Source: Streptomyces colonosanans | GTDB taxonomy: Bacteria > Actinomycetota > Actinomycetes > Streptomycetales > Streptomycetaceae | Direction: 5' to 3' | Assembly: GCF_001866645.1 (NCBI RefSeq) | Contig: NZ_MLYP01000092.1 | Coordinates: forward strand, 16,283 to 80,282 | DNA length: 64,000 nt | In this document: positions 16,092 to 24,348 of the stretch, piece after piece | Position numbering within the stretch: position 1 is the first letter of the stretch | How the letters are laid out: each line of letters starts with the position of its first letter | Translations under genes and position numbers: made by a program | The notes under the pieces: generated by a model | Seen by the model: the letters and a program-made list of their open reading frames with translations, nothing else | The model's database searches: none | What the model was told of the DNA's origin: nothing

Positions 16092-16979
16092 ATGGATCTG
16101 CTGCTCGCCGCCATCATCGGTCTCGCCGTCTACGGTGTCTTCCACGGCATCCGCCTCTACCGGGGCGAGGCCAAGCTGCCCGATGACCTCGCCGTCGCCC
16201 TGGAGGTCGGCTCCAGCCGCACCTCGGCCACCGGCTCCGCCATCGACCGGCTCGGCATGAAGTACGCGCCGCGCGTGCTGCGCCTCATGGGCCCCAAGCG
16301 CGTCGACAAGGTGCGCCGCAAGCTCAATATGGCCGGTAACCCCAACGGTATGACGGTCGACCGTTACGCCGCCCGCCTCGCCGTGTACGGCGGCCTCGGC
16401 ACCCTCACCGCCCTCGCCATGCTGATGAACGGTCAGTTGATGCTGGCGATCCTGTTCTTCGTGTACGGCATCTTCTGGACGGACGTCACCATCAGGTCCG
16501 CCGTGAGCCGCCGCAAGGACGACATCGACCGCACCCTCCCGGACTTCCTGGACGTCCTCGCCGTCGTCGTCTCCGCGGGCCTCGGCTTCCGCCAGGCCCT
16601 CGAACGCGTCGCCGAGAAGTACGAGGGCCCCTGGGCAGACGAACTGCGCATCACGCTCCGCCAGATGGACATGGGTGTCAGCCGCCGGGAGGCGTTCGAC
16701 CAGCTCCGCAAGCGCAACGACTCGGAGCAGGTCTCGATGTTCGTCTCCGCCCTCCAGCAGGGCGAGGAGCTCGGCGCGCCCATTGTGGACACGCTCATCC
16801 AGATCGCCAACGACATGCGGCGCACCGACGCGCAGAACGCCCGCCGCAGGGCCGCCAAGGCCGTTCCCAAGTCCACGTTGATCGTCACCAGCTTCATGCT
16901 GCCGGGCACGATGATCCTCATCGGCGTCGGCTTCTACTACGCCTCCGGCATCAACTTCAACGACATGCTCGGGAGCTGA
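16092..16979 (+). CDS. tadC: TadC-like inner-membrane platform protein
   Basis: A 295-residue F-domain membrane protein. A TM helix lies at the N-terminus, a pair at about 95-135 (YGGLGTLTALAMLMNGQLMLAILFFVYGIFW) and one at about 268-290. The core contains LPDFLDVLAVVVSAGLGFRQAL and FVSALQQGEELGAPIVDTL, typical of TadC. GGAGGAG lies 11 bases before the ATG at 16092. Last structural gene of the machine block before the two-component genes. Confidence 0.92.
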   Translation: MDLLLAAIIGLAVYGVFHGIRLYRGEAKLPDDLAVALEVGSSRTSATGSAIDRLGMKYAPRVLRLMGPKRVDKVRRKLNMAGNPNGMTVDRYAARLAVYGGLGTLTALAMLMNGQLMLAILFFVYGIFWTDVTIRSAVSRRKDDIDRTLPDFLDVLAVVVSAGLGFRQALERVAEKYEGPWADELRITLRQMDMGVSRREAFDQLRKRNDSEQVSMFVSALQQGEELGAPIVDTLIQIANDMRRTDAQNARRRAAKAVPKSTLIVTSFMLPGTMILIGVGFYYASGINFNDMLGS

Positions 16980-17036
16980 CATGCGGCTCACGGCACGACG
17001 ACGGACACGGACGACGACGGGGAGGTGAACGGACTG

Positions 17037-18458
17037 ATGCCACGGGGGCGAAACTTCCGTTCATTGATCGGCGGCGCGGACACCGACCTGTCCGCTGTCC
17101 CCGGCCAGGGCGCGGCAGCACCGGCGCTGCCCATCCAGGTCAACGCCCTCTCGGCGCTCTGCCGCCAGCTGTACGGCCTGCGCCTGGCGATGACCGCTCT
17201 GGCCACACCGTTCGCGCTGCACCGCGTGCACGGCGACCTTTCGGGCTGGCTCATCGGTTCCGCCGTCCTTGTCACCGTCATGGTGTCGTACGCGCTGCTG
17301 CGCGACTGGGAGCGGTTCGGGCCCGTGCTGCTGCGCCACCCGTCGCTGCTCGGCGCCGACATGCTGTTCGGCGCGCTGCTGCTGTTCAGCGCCACGCCCA
17401 CCTCCACCCTCGCCTACGTCACCATCTGCACCCCGCTGTTGGCGGGGCTGGTGTACGGCTGGCGGGGTGCCGCCGTGTTCGCGCCGCTCCAGTCGCTGCT
17501 GGTCGGTCTCGCGTACGCGGTGGACAACCGGGTGCACCAGGACCCGACGGCGCTGCTCGTCGTCGGGCTGTGCGTGCTGGCCGGCGCGGTCGGCAGCAGC
17601 CTGCGCGGCCTTCTCCTCGGCTTTGGCGCGGCCACCCACGCCCTGACCGAGACCCGGGCCCGCCTCGCCGTCAACGAGGCCGTGGAGAGTGAACGGGCCC
17701 GCCTCGCCCGGGAGATGCACGACTCGGTCGCCAAGACCCTGCACGGTGTCGCGCTCGCGGCCGACGGTCTGGCCCACTCGGCCGACAAGGTGGACCCCGA
17801 AACCGTCAAGCAGCAGGCCGAGCTGGTCGCCCGCTCGGCCCGCCGGGCAGCCGCCGAGTCCCGCGAACTCCTCGCCGACCTGCGCCGCGAGTCCGGCCTC
17901 GAAGGCGGCGTGGACATCACCTCCGAACTTGCCGCGCGCACCGCCGACTTCGAACGCCGCAAGGGCCTTCGGGCCACATACCGCCCCCTGGGCGACACCC
18001 CGCTGCCCCCGGTGCCGCACGCCGCCGCACGCCAGTTGCTCTTTGTCGCCTCGGAGGCGATGGAGAACGCCCACCGGCATGCCCGGCCGACCCATGTGGA
18101 GGTCTCCGCCGGGGTCGTCGGGGACCTGCTGCGCGTCAGCGTCTATGACGACGGCGACGGCCTTCCGGCGGGCACCACCCTGGACGACCTGAGGAAGGCC
18201 GGTCACTTCGGACTGGTCGGCATGGTCGAGCGGGCGGCGGGCATCGGCGCCCGTATCCGCATCGGGCGCGGCAGGGCGGCCCGGGGCACCGAAGTCCGGG
18301 TGGACCTGCCCCTCGCCGCCCTGGGCACCCAGCCACCGGCCGTGTCACCGACCGACCAGCCCCAGGACCCACCACCGCAGCCACACGGCCCACTCCCGGC
18401 CATCCCGGCCCCGTTCCGCCGCTCGGACCGGGGCAACGCATCACTCCCACCCAAGTGA
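17037..18458 (+). CDS. NarL-type sensor histidine kinase in the tad operon
   Basis: A 473-residue membrane kinase. Five or six TM helices (about 38-185) are followed by a HisKA_3 dimerisation domain with REMHDSVAK (His228 is the likely phosphorylated residue) and a HATPase_c domain (about 310-425; EAMENAHRHARP, YDDGDGLP, GHFGLVGMVERA). A Pro-rich tail follows. The ATG at 17037 was chosen because GGAGG sits 11 bases upstream; the GTG at 17025 overlaps that site. It is paired with the response regulator 22 bases downstream. The short extracytoplasmic loops suggest sensing within the membrane. Confidence 0.9.
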   Translation: MPRGRNFRSLIGGADTDLSAVPGQGAAAPALPIQVNALSALCRQLYGLRLAMTALATPFALHRVHGDLSGWLIGSAVLVTVMVSYALLRDWERFGPVLLRHPSLLGADMLFGALLLFSATPTSTLAYVTICTPLLAGLVYGWRGAAVFAPLQSLLVGLAYAVDNRVHQDPTALLVVGLCVLAGAVGSSLRGLLLGFGAATHALTETRARLAVNEAVESERARLAREMHDSVAKTLHGVALAADGLAHSADKVDPETVKQQAELVARSARRAAAESRELLADLRRESGLEGGVDITSELAARTADFERRKGLRATYRPLGDTPLPPVPHAAARQLLFVASEAMENAHRHARPTHVEVSAGVVGDLLRVSVYDDGDGLPAGTTLDDLRKAGHFGLVGMVERAAGIGARIRIGRGRAARGTEVRVDLPLAALGTQPPAVSPTDQPQDPPPQPHGPLPAIPAPFRRSDRGNASLPPK

Positions 18459-18480
18459 CCTTTCTGAGAGGAGGCCGCAC

Positions 18481-19536
18481 ATGCCGGACGACACGTTCCC
18501 CGATCCCTGGCCGCTTCCCCCGCCGGCGGCGGCACCAGCCGGGCCCTCCGGCGCACCGGCCCAGGACATCCCCGCGTTCCCGGTTTTCACCGAGGCGCCG
18601 CCCGCCCCGCCGCTACGGGTGGTCGTCGCCGACGACAACCCGGTCGTCCGCGCCGGACTGACCGCGCTGCTCTCCGGCCGCCAGGACCTGGAGGTCGTGG
18701 CCGAGGCCGCCGACGGCCGCCAGGCGTACGAATTCGCGGCCCGGCACCGCCCGGACGTCGTCCTGCTGGATGTGCGCATGCCCGGCGTGGACGGCATCTC
18801 CGCCCTGCCGCATCTCGTGCGTATCGCGCCCGTGCTGATGATGACCTACAGCAGGGAGGCCGAGATCGTGCGCGAGGCCCTGCGCCTCGGAGCGGGCGGC
18901 TATCTGGTGCACGGCGAGTTCACCGCCGACCAACTGGTCGCGGCGGTACGGGACATCAAGTCGGGACGGGCCCACTTCACGCCCACGGCCTCCAGCGCCC
19001 TGCTCGACAGCCTGCGCGGTGGCGCCCCCGGCGGAGGCAGACCGCTCCCCGAAGGGCTGGGTACGGCCTTCACCGGCCCCGGCTATCAGGCGGCCCCCGC
19101 GCCGCAACCGACGGTTCAGGCCACGGGCCACACGGCGCCCTATCCGCCCATGCCGACGTCTGCGACCGCATATGGTCCAGGGCCGGAGCAGGCGCAGAGC
19201 ACTCCAACGGGGGCTGTGGCGTCAGAGTTGAGGGCGCGCCAATTTGCCGCCATGCCGTCGCATGAGCAAGCGGATGTGGCACATTCTTCTCCGGGTCCCA
19301 TGGCATCCGCCGGGGCCGGAGGAGTGCTCGGAGAGCTGAGTCAGCGGGAGGTGGAGGTGATGGATCTGATCGCGTCGGGCATGACCAACCAGCAGATCGC
19401 CGCCACCTGCTTCATCAGCCAGAAGACCGTGAAGAACCACATCAACCGCATCTTCGCCAAGCTGAACGCCCAGAGCCGTGGTGAGGCCATCGCCGTCTGG
19501 AACGGAGCGAAGCGAGGGGGTCACGGCCATGGCTGA
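18481..19536 (+). CDS. NarL/LuxR-type response regulator, candidate tad regulator
   Basis: A 351-residue response regulator. The N-terminal receiver (about 42-160) has VVADDNPVVRAGL and the phospho-acceptor Asp97 in LLDVRMPG. An unusually long, Pro/Ala-rich linker of about 115 residues follows. The LuxR-type HTH is at about 285-345 (LSQREVEVMDLIASGMTNQQIAA, then KTVKNHINRIFAKL). It is the partner of the upstream kinase. It ends 78 bases before Tad-regulon box b and is the only DNA-binding protein within the tad genes, so it is the leading candidate to bind that element. This is inference. Confidence 0.9.
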   Translation: MPDDTFPDPWPLPPPAAAPAGPSGAPAQDIPAFPVFTEAPPAPPLRVVVADDNPVVRAGLTALLSGRQDLEVVAEAADGRQAYEFAARHRPDVVLLDVRMPGVDGISALPHLVRIAPVLMMTYSREAEIVREALRLGAGGYLVHGEFTADQLVAAVRDIKSGRAHFTPTASSALLDSLRGGAPGGGRPLPEGLGTAFTGPGYQAAPAPQPTVQATGHTAPYPPMPTSATAYGPGPEQAQSTPTGAVASELRARQFAAMPSHEQADVAHSSPGPMASAGAGGVLGELSQREVEVMDLIASGMTNQQIAATCFISQKTVKNHINRIFAKLNAQSRGEAIAVWNGAKRGGHGHG

Positions 19537-19613
19537 CCACACGTCTCGAGGCCCGGGTGCATCTCTGGGCCCGCGGTCCCACCGGGGCGACGCCGAGGCC
19601 CAACTCCGAGGTT

Positions 19614-19669
19614 GGGCCCGGCGTTGGGTCCTGGGGCCCATGTGGGAGGGAGGTTCCCCGACGTACGTT
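19614..19669 (+). promoter_or_regulatory. Tad-regulon box b: GGGCCC/GGGTCC/GGGCCC triplet plus -10 (Flp operon)
   Basis: Half-sites at 19614, 19626 and 19634 (steps 12 and 8), followed by TACGTT at 19664-19669, 30 bp after the third. It lies in the non-coding gap between the response regulator and the Flp pilin and would leave a leader of about 110 nt. Confidence 0.65.
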
Positions 19670-19784
19670 TCTGGTGTCGCCAGCGAGACCGGCCAGGAGG
19701 AAGCCGGAAGCGCGAGCGACACACAGACTTCGTACGTGACAGAGTCGGCCGGCACACGGTCGGCCGAACCTGGAGGGGAACACC

Positions 19785-20021
19785 ATGATGAAGAACGCCG
19801 CTCTCAAGGCCGCCACCAACACCAAGGTCTACATCGGCACCTGGGCCAACACCCGCGTCGAGAAGATGAAGGCGCGCCGGGACCAGGGTCAGGGCGCGAT
19901 CGAGTACGTCGGCATCACGATCCTGGTCGTGGCGATCATCGTGGCGCTGCTGAACACGGACATGGGCGAGACCATCGCCAACAAGTTCACCGACAAGATC
20001 AACGAGGTCCTCGACAAGTGA
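19785..20021 (+). CDS. flp: Flp-type pilin (major Tad pilin)
   Basis: A 78-residue pilin. A basic leader ends at Gly35, followed by QGAIEYVG (Glu40 and Tyr41 at +5/+6), then a hydrophobic helix (ITILVVAIIVALL) and a short polar C-terminus. This is the size and motif of Flp major pilins cleaved by the A24 peptidase encoded at 29886. GGAGGGG is eight bases before the ATG. The stop overlaps the GTG of the next gene. Confidence 0.93.
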   Translation: MMKNAALKAATNTKVYIGTWANTRVEKMKARRDQGQGAIEYVGITILVVAIIVALLNTDMGETIANKFTDKINEVLDK

Positions 20022-20674
20022 GTCGATCGGCTCGCGGGGAGGAAGGGCAGGCCGCACCGCTGTACATCACAGCGGTGGTCGGTCTGCTCTTCCTTGCGTT
20101 GCTCTACTTCGTGTTCGGCAAGGCCGACATCCGGCGCAACGAGGCCCAGACGGCAGCCGACTCCGCGGCACTGGCGGCGGCGATGGAGTCCAGGGACGCA
20201 CTCAAGGGCGACTTCCTGGACCACATCCTCGACGCTGACTACCTAAACGACCTCCTCAAGGGCGATCCGGTGAGGACGGCGAACGGTTGCGACGAAGCCC
20301 GCCGCTTCGCCGCGCGGAACAACGCGCTGACCGATGACACCTTCTCCTGCGTCAAACTCGTCGACGGCCGCTGGGGCTTCACCGTCGAATTGCAGTCCCA
20401 GAAGACGGTGGGCAAGAGCGCGCTTCCCGGTACGGAGAACAAGCGTGCCAAGGCCCACGCCACGGCCATCGTCGAACCCCTCTGCGGCTTGAAGCCCAAC
20501 GAGGACGTGGAGGCTCCTCAGGGCGGCGGCGAAGGGTCCGGCGAGGGAGACAAGAAGCCGTCCCCCGGCACGATCCAGTGCGATGGCGGCAAGAAGTGGA
20601 TCATCGATCCCGAGCACCAGGACCTCCTGCCAGACCTGTCGGACCTCTTCCGCGTCCGGCTGGCCGAGCACTGA
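20018..20674 (+). CDS. TadG-like pilus assembly protein
   Basis: A 218-residue membrane-anchored protein. A short leader with EEGQAAPLY, a TM helix (about 15-38) and the segment RRNEAQTAADSAALAAA are diagnostic of the TadG/TadE-like family. The ectodomain carries four Cys (NGCDEA, FSCVKL, PLCGL, IQCDGG) and a Gly-rich linker. At the +5 position it has Leu rather than Glu, so it may not be processed as a pilin. The GTG at 20018 overlaps the Flp stop by four bases. Confidence 0.8.
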   Translation: MSRSARGEEGQAAPLYITAVVGLLFLALLYFVFGKADIRRNEAQTAADSAALAAAMESRDALKGDFLDHILDADYLNDLLKGDPVRTANGCDEARRFAARNNALTDDTFSCVKLVDGRWGFTVELQSQKTVGKSALPGTENKRAKAHATAIVEPLCGLKPNEDVEAPQGGGEGSGEGDKKPSPGTIQCDGGKKWIIDPEHQDLLPDLSDLFRVRLAEH

Positions 20675-20704
20675 CCGCGAGCGAACACGAAGGACAAGCG
20701 ACTC

Positions 20705-21295
20705 ATGATGATTCGGCACGTAGGGAAGCTGCGCCGGGCCGGGGCGGCAGCCGTTCTGGCCGCCGCACTGGCCGTCTCGGTGACCGCCTGCAACAGCGAC
20801 AGCGACGCCAAGAAGCCGGCGAAGGCCGCGTCCGAGAGCCCTGCCGGGAACAACGACAAGGGCGACGGCGGCAAGACCCTGCCGGACACCAGCAAGGTCA
20901 TCGCCACCCTCAAGGGCAGCGACGCCGGCATCGAGATGGTGCTGCACTCGGTGACCCGTGACGAGGGCGGCTTCGTGACGGTGAGCGGCGAGATCAAGAA
21001 CGCGTCTGGCAAGCGCTACACCACTCCGATTCAGTGGAGCGGCCAGGAGCAGGCTGTCGCGGGTGCGGGCCGGTCGTTCGCGGCGATGACGCTGGTGGAC
21101 TCCAAGGAGAAGAAGCGCTACTACGTGCTGCGGGACACGGATGATCGGCCGCTGACCACAAGCAAGTACGACTCCAGCCTCCAGGCCGATGAGTCGCTGC
21201 CCTTCTTCGCCCAGTTCCCCGCCCCTCCGGAGGGCACGACCAAGGTCGACCTCCAGTTCCCCGGCTTCCCCAACGCCCCGATTGAGATCTCCTGA
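20705..21295 (+). CDS. Lipoprotein of the Flp operon
   Basis: A 196-residue lipoprotein. A signal peptide with lipobox VTAC (lipidated Cys near residue 29) is followed by a Lys/Ser-rich linker and a beta-sandwich-like domain (IEMVLHSVTRDEGGFVTVSGEIKNASG), similar in style to DUF4352-type surface domains. Its stop overlaps the OmpA-domain gene start (TGATG). Together these two could anchor the pilus base in a cell without an outer membrane. Confidence 0.78.
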   Translation: MMIRHVGKLRRAGAAAVLAAALAVSVTACNSDSDAKKPAKAASESPAGNNDKGDGGKTLPDTSKVIATLKGSDAGIEMVLHSVTRDEGGFVTVSGEIKNASGKRYTTPIQWSGQEQAVAGAGRSFAAMTLVDSKEKKRYYVLRDTDDRPLTTSKYDSSLQADESLPFFAQFPAPPEGTTKVDLQFPGFPNAPIEIS

Positions 21296-21939
21296 TGAGC
21301 GGCGCCACCGCATCCCGTACCCCGCGGGCACGCGCGCGTTCGGCGGCGGCCGTACTTGCGGGAGCAATCGCTCTTGGTCTTTCGGTCGCCCCGCACGCCC
21401 TCGCGGCCGACAACCCCTACCCGTCGGCGTCGGCCCAGCCGCCGGTCAAGGTGGACCCGCAGGCCCCCGGCCTCAAGCTCCCCGCGGGCGCCACGCTCGC
21501 CCCGCCCAAGGTGCTGGACATCAAGTCCGTCGTCGAGGACCTCGGGGGTGAGGAGCGCCGGGAGGACACCAACGCGGACGTGAAGTTCGCGCTCCAGGCC
21601 GAGGTCCTCTTCGGCAAGGACAGTGCGAAGCTCAACGGCTCGGCGAAGTCCCGTATCACGGAGATCGCCAACGAGATCAAGAAGCAGAACTCGAAGCAGG
21701 TCCGCGTCTTCGGCTTCACCGACAACCTCGGGAGCCACTCTCACGGCATGGTGCTGTCCAAGCAGCGCGCCGAAGCCGTACAGAAGGTGCTCGAAGGGCA
21801 GTTGAACGACTCGTCGATCGAGTTCGAGATCCGGGGCTACGCCGAGCAGTTCCCGATCGCCAGCAACTCGACCGAGGAAGGCCGCAAGAAGAACCGGCGC
21901 GTGGAGGTCTCCTTCGCACGCCCCGGGAGCGGCAACTGA
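21295..21939 (+). CDS. Secreted OmpA-domain (peptidoglycan-binding) protein
   Basis: A 214-residue exported protein. A signal peptide ending at about residue 39 (ALA-AD) is followed by a Pro-rich stretch and a C-terminal OmpA-like domain (about 100-210): VRVFGFTDNLGSHSHGMVLSKQRAEAV and GYAEQFPIASNSTEEGRKKNRRVEV hold the expected Asp and Arg-Arg positions for binding diaminopimelate in peptidoglycan. OmpA-domain proteins are common companions of Tad loci. It is the last gene of the operon before a strong hairpin. Confidence 0.88.
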   Translation: MSGATASRTPRARARSAAAVLAGAIALGLSVAPHALAADNPYPSASAQPPVKVDPQAPGLKLPAGATLAPPKVLDIKSVVEDLGGEERREDTNADVKFALQAEVLFGKDSAKLNGSAKSRITEIANEIKKQNSKQVRVFGFTDNLGSHSHGMVLSKQRAEAVQKVLEGQLNDSSIEFEIRGYAEQFPIASNSTEEGRKKNRRVEVSFARPGSGN

Positions 21940-22000
21940 CCTGGTCTGTACGACACGTTGTAGGGTCTCAAAACTCGCTGCACAATCTCAGCGAGAATTG

Positions 22001-22030
22001 CACGGCGGCGGCACTTATGCCGCCGCCGTG
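22001..22030 (+). terminator. Terminator-like hairpin after the Flp operon
   Basis: A perfect 13-bp stem (CACGGCGGCGGCA with its complement) and a CTTA loop, without a U tract, as is usual for Streptomyces. The stretch 22031-22304 holds no gene I can support; a weak 63-codon frame there lacks the codon bias of its neighbours. Confidence 0.75.
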
Positions 22031-22304
22031 AGACTCGCAGGTCGGGGCGTCACCTATTCGGGTGGCGAGAACAGTGATCCGTCCCACCCGCGTTCTCTGC
22101 GCTGGCACCTTGGCTGCACATAGGAAGTTGATGTGTGGCTGGGGGTGTGCGGTGGGGGAATTCGCTGCCACAACCGCTGCGCCCGCTCGTACGCCGCGGG
22201 ACATCGCGAAGAACCTCGACGGCTGGGCCCCGGAGTGCCGGGAATCCGCCTGACCGAGAAACTCAACCACCCATGATTCAGGGGCAGTTAAGTAAGGTCG
22301 CCGT

Positions 22305-23048
22305 ATGCGACTCACCGTCCTCGGCGGCTGCGGAGCCTGGCCGACCGCACAACAGGCCTGCAGCGGCTATCTCCTTGACCACGACGGCTTCCGGCTACTG
22401 ATCGACCCGGGGTACGCGACCTTCCCCCGGCTCCTCGACTACGTCACCCCTGACGGGGTCGACGCCGTGCTCGTCAGCCATGGCCACCCCGACCACTGCG
22501 CCGACCTCAACCCGCTGCTGCGGGCCCGTGGCCTGAGCGACACTCCGCCGCCCGCGCTGCCGCTGCATGCCCCGCACGGGGCGCTCGACGCCGTGCTGGC
22601 GTTGGACAAGCCGAGCATGCTGGCCGCCGCATACACACTGTGCCCGTTCTGGCCGGGGGAGAAGTTCGGGATTGGCCCGTTCGCCGTCGATACCTGGGAG
22701 CTGCCGCACTTCGTGCCCAACGCGGGCCTGCGGCTGACCGTCGACGGCACCACCCTCGCGTACACCGGCGACACCGGGCCGAGCCCCGAGATCGTCCGGC
22801 TCGCCCGCGGCGCCGACCTCTTCCTGTCCGAGGCCACGTATCTGTACGAAGTGCCCGGCCCGGGCGATGCCCCGTACCTGCTCACCGCGCGCGGCGCCGG
22901 ACAGTACGCCGCCGCGGCCGCCGCCGGACGGCTGCTGCTCACCCATCTGTGGCCCGGCACCGACGCCGACGCCGCGACCGGGGTGGCGGGGAAGGCATAC
23001 GACGGGCCGGTGGCCGTCGCGACCACCGGCCTCGCCGTCGAGCTCTAA
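22305..23048 (+). CDS. MBL-fold metallohydrolase (RNase Z-like group)
   Basis: A 247-residue cytoplasmic metallo-beta-lactamase-fold hydrolase. The SHGHPDHC motif (His59, His61, Asp63, His64) gives the first metal site; LPHFVPNAGLR supplies another His, AYTGDTGPS the bridging Asp and LLTHLWPG the last His. It matches the small tRNase Z/phosphodiesterase-like proteins found singly in Streptomyces. The ATG at 22305 comes 8 bases after AAGG. It is monocistronic, closed by an inverted repeat. Confidence 0.88.
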   Translation: MRLTVLGGCGAWPTAQQACSGYLLDHDGFRLLIDPGYATFPRLLDYVTPDGVDAVLVSHGHPDHCADLNPLLRARGLSDTPPPALPLHAPHGALDAVLALDKPSMLAAAYTLCPFWPGEKFGIGPFAVDTWELPHFVPNAGLRLTVDGTTLAYTGDTGPSPEIVRLARGADLFLSEATYLYEVPGPGDAPYLLTARGAGQYAAAAAAGRLLLTHLWPGTDADAATGVAGKAYDGPVAVATTGLAVEL

Positions 23049-23055
23049 CTGCTGT

Positions 23056-23100
23056 CCCGGAGCCGGACGGGGAACCTACCGGCTCTACGCCGGCTCCGGG
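23056..23100 (+). terminator. Inverted repeat after the MBL hydrolase gene
   Basis: CCCGGAGCCGG and its exact complement CCGGCTCCGGG, separated by about 23 bases, begin eight bases after the stop. A probable terminator with a large loop. Confidence 0.5.
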
Positions 23101-23104
23101 GCAC

Positions 23105-23310
23105 TTACGTCACCGGCTCATCGACCGCGGCGTCCTCGGCCAGCCAGCTGTTGTTGTCCCAGCGCCCGAACGGGCCCTCGCGGCCGGGGTCGGTGGCTCC
23201 CACAGCCACGGGGCCTTTCAGGCGGTGCCAGTCGGTGCGCTACCTGTTCCCCACGCTCGTGCACCAGCTCCGCCACCGTCCCGAAGTGTCGCCACAGTGG
23301 CGGTGCCAGC
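23105..23310 (-). pseudogene. Frameshifted gene remnant, function unknown
   Basis: On the minus strand a frame ending at TAA (23105) reads DWHRLKGPVAVGATDPG, then WDNNSWLAEDAA, with good codon bias, but opens only about 45 codons upstream after a stop. Just upstream, another frame reads RHFGTVAELVHERGEQVAHR with equal quality. The two together look like one small protein broken by a frameshift near 23235. The family was not recognised. The rest of 23101-23385 has no intact gene. Confidence 0.35.
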
Positions 23311-23385
23311 TACACGGGAACCCATCGGGGCCCGTCCCACGCCGTCAGAGGCGAGGGGCGGGCCCCGGTCGTCGTATGCGGACCG

Positions 23386-23664
23386 TCAGCCGTCGGCCCG
23401 GTCACCCTCGGACTCGTCGGCGGGCATGGCGATGACGAACACACCCTTGCCTTGGACTCCTCGGACGGTTCCCTCTGCCTGGAGTAGCTCGATGGCGGAC
23501 TTGATGGTCCGGCGACTGACCGTTCCGCCCGTCTCCTGTTCCAGTTCATGTTGAGAGGGAATGCGTCGGCCGACCGGGATCTCGCCGCGCCGGATCCGCT
23601 CACGCAAGACGGATGCCAGTTGCACGTACATCGGGATGATGCTCTCCCGGTCGATCTCTATCAT
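23386..23664 (-). CDS. GntR-family winged-helix regulator (short)
   Basis: A 92-residue protein that is essentially only the GntR winged helix: IPMYVQLASVLRERIRRGEIPVGRRIPSQHELEQE, the recognition helix VSRRTIKSAIELLQAEG, and the wing GKGVFVIA. No effector domain follows beyond an acidic tail. Such minimal GntR proteins are common in actinomycete mobile and accessory gene sets. It is divergent from the four small genes starting at 23832 and is their likely local regulator. Confidence 0.85.
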   Translation of the reverse strand: MIEIDRESIIPMYVQLASVLRERIRRGEIPVGRRIPSQHELEQETGGTVSRRTIKSAIELLQAEGTVRGVQGKGVFVIAMPADESEGDRADG

Positions 23665-23831
23665 GCCTCGGAGCGTAAAAGGTCAGCTCAGCGCACGGTA
23701 GAACGGCCTAGTACGTACGAAGGAATACCAGGACGTACCAAGTTGGCGTACAGTCGGTGCCAACAAAAGACCCCCGCGACGGTGGAGGCCGTCCGGGGGC
23801 ATGGTCACCAACCCTGTGGAGGTTGAAGACA
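23665..23831. promoter_or_regulatory. Divergent control region with repeats and leader hairpin
   Basis: Between the GntR gene and the small-gene operon: a TAGTACGTAC palindrome near 23711, a related GGACGTACC, then TTGGC-N11-GCCAA near 23741. These are the type of inverted repeats GntR proteins bind. A C5/G5 hairpin (CCCCCG ... CGGGGG with inner GACGG/CCGTC, 23771-23799) lies in the leader of the operon and could act as an attenuator. Confidence 0.45.
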
Positions 23832-23951
23832 GTGAGCATTATCCACGCGATGGCCCGCTGGGTCCTGGACGTCTTCGTACCCGGTACCGGCACCCACCGG
23901 GCGGGCCCGCCCCCCGCCGTACCGTTCCCCGCCCGCCGAGCGGCGGCGTGA
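23832..23951 (+). CDS. Small hypothetical protein (39 aa), first of an overlapping mini-operon
   Basis: A 39-residue product beginning MSIIHAMARWVLDVFVPGTG and ending in a Pro/Ala/Arg-rich tail. The GTG at 23832 follows GGAGG by 10 bases, which supports it. Its TGA overlaps the next ATG (TGATG). An amphipathic N-terminal helix is possible. No function is recognised. Confidence 0.6.
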   Translation: MSIIHAMARWVLDVFVPGTGTHRAGPPPAVPFPARRAAA

Positions 23952-24157
23952 TGGGGACGCGGAGCAACCGGCCCGGACGGCCGCCCGGCGATCAAGCCCC
24001 CATGTGCGTGCGCTGCCACACGACCACCGAGAACCCCGTCGTGGTGGGCACGGTGCACCAGAACTCGGGCCCCGGCCTCACCGTGTACGCCTGCCCGGCG
24101 TGCGCCCCGCACTTCCCGCCGCCGGACGTGCCCATCCACCCCGGCGGTGAAGCATGA
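23951..24157 (+). CDS. Small zinc-ribbon hypothetical protein (68 aa)
   Basis: A 68-residue protein with CVRC and CPAC knuckles 26 residues apart, which suggests one bound zinc; the segment between them includes TTTENPVVVGTVHQNSG. The start overlaps the previous stop and its own stop overlaps the following ATG, so expression is probably coupled. Confidence 0.65.
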   Translation: MGTRSNRPGRPPGDQAPMCVRCHTTTENPVVVGTVHQNSGPGLTVYACPACAPHFPPPDVPIHPGGEA

Positions 24158-24348
24158 GCGCGCGCGGCACGGCGACGGCGAGGACGCTGTCGGCCGAGTG
24201 CACCGTGGCGCAGCGGGCCGGGTACGAGGACCTGCACGGCGCGTGCCGTCAACTGCGGGACGTGCCGCTGCCGCACAGCACCCGCCTGCTGCTGGTGCGC
24301 CGTTGCGGCTGCGACTGCCATCGCCCGTCAGGGGAGGGTGAGTCGTGA
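24154..24348 (+). CDS. Small hypothetical protein (64 aa) of the mini-operon
   Basis: A 64-residue basic product with CRQL and a C-terminal RRCGCDCH cluster that could bind metal. The ATG at 24154 overlaps the preceding stop (ATGA); its TGA overlaps the next GTG. No family was recognised. Confidence 0.6.
   Translation: MSARGTATARTLSAECTVAQRAGYEDLHGACRQLRDVPLPHSTRLLLVRRCGCDCHRPSGEGES

Noticed and set aside
19478..20017. Open frame that runs from the response regulator gene through to the TadG-like gene
   Set aside because: The upstream part overlaps the Flp pilin in another frame and has no codon bias; the real TadG start is the GTG at 20018 coupled to the Flp stop.
22062..22253. 63-codon frame before the MBL hydrolase
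   Set aside because: Mixed third positions, no ribosome-binding site and no recognisable motif.
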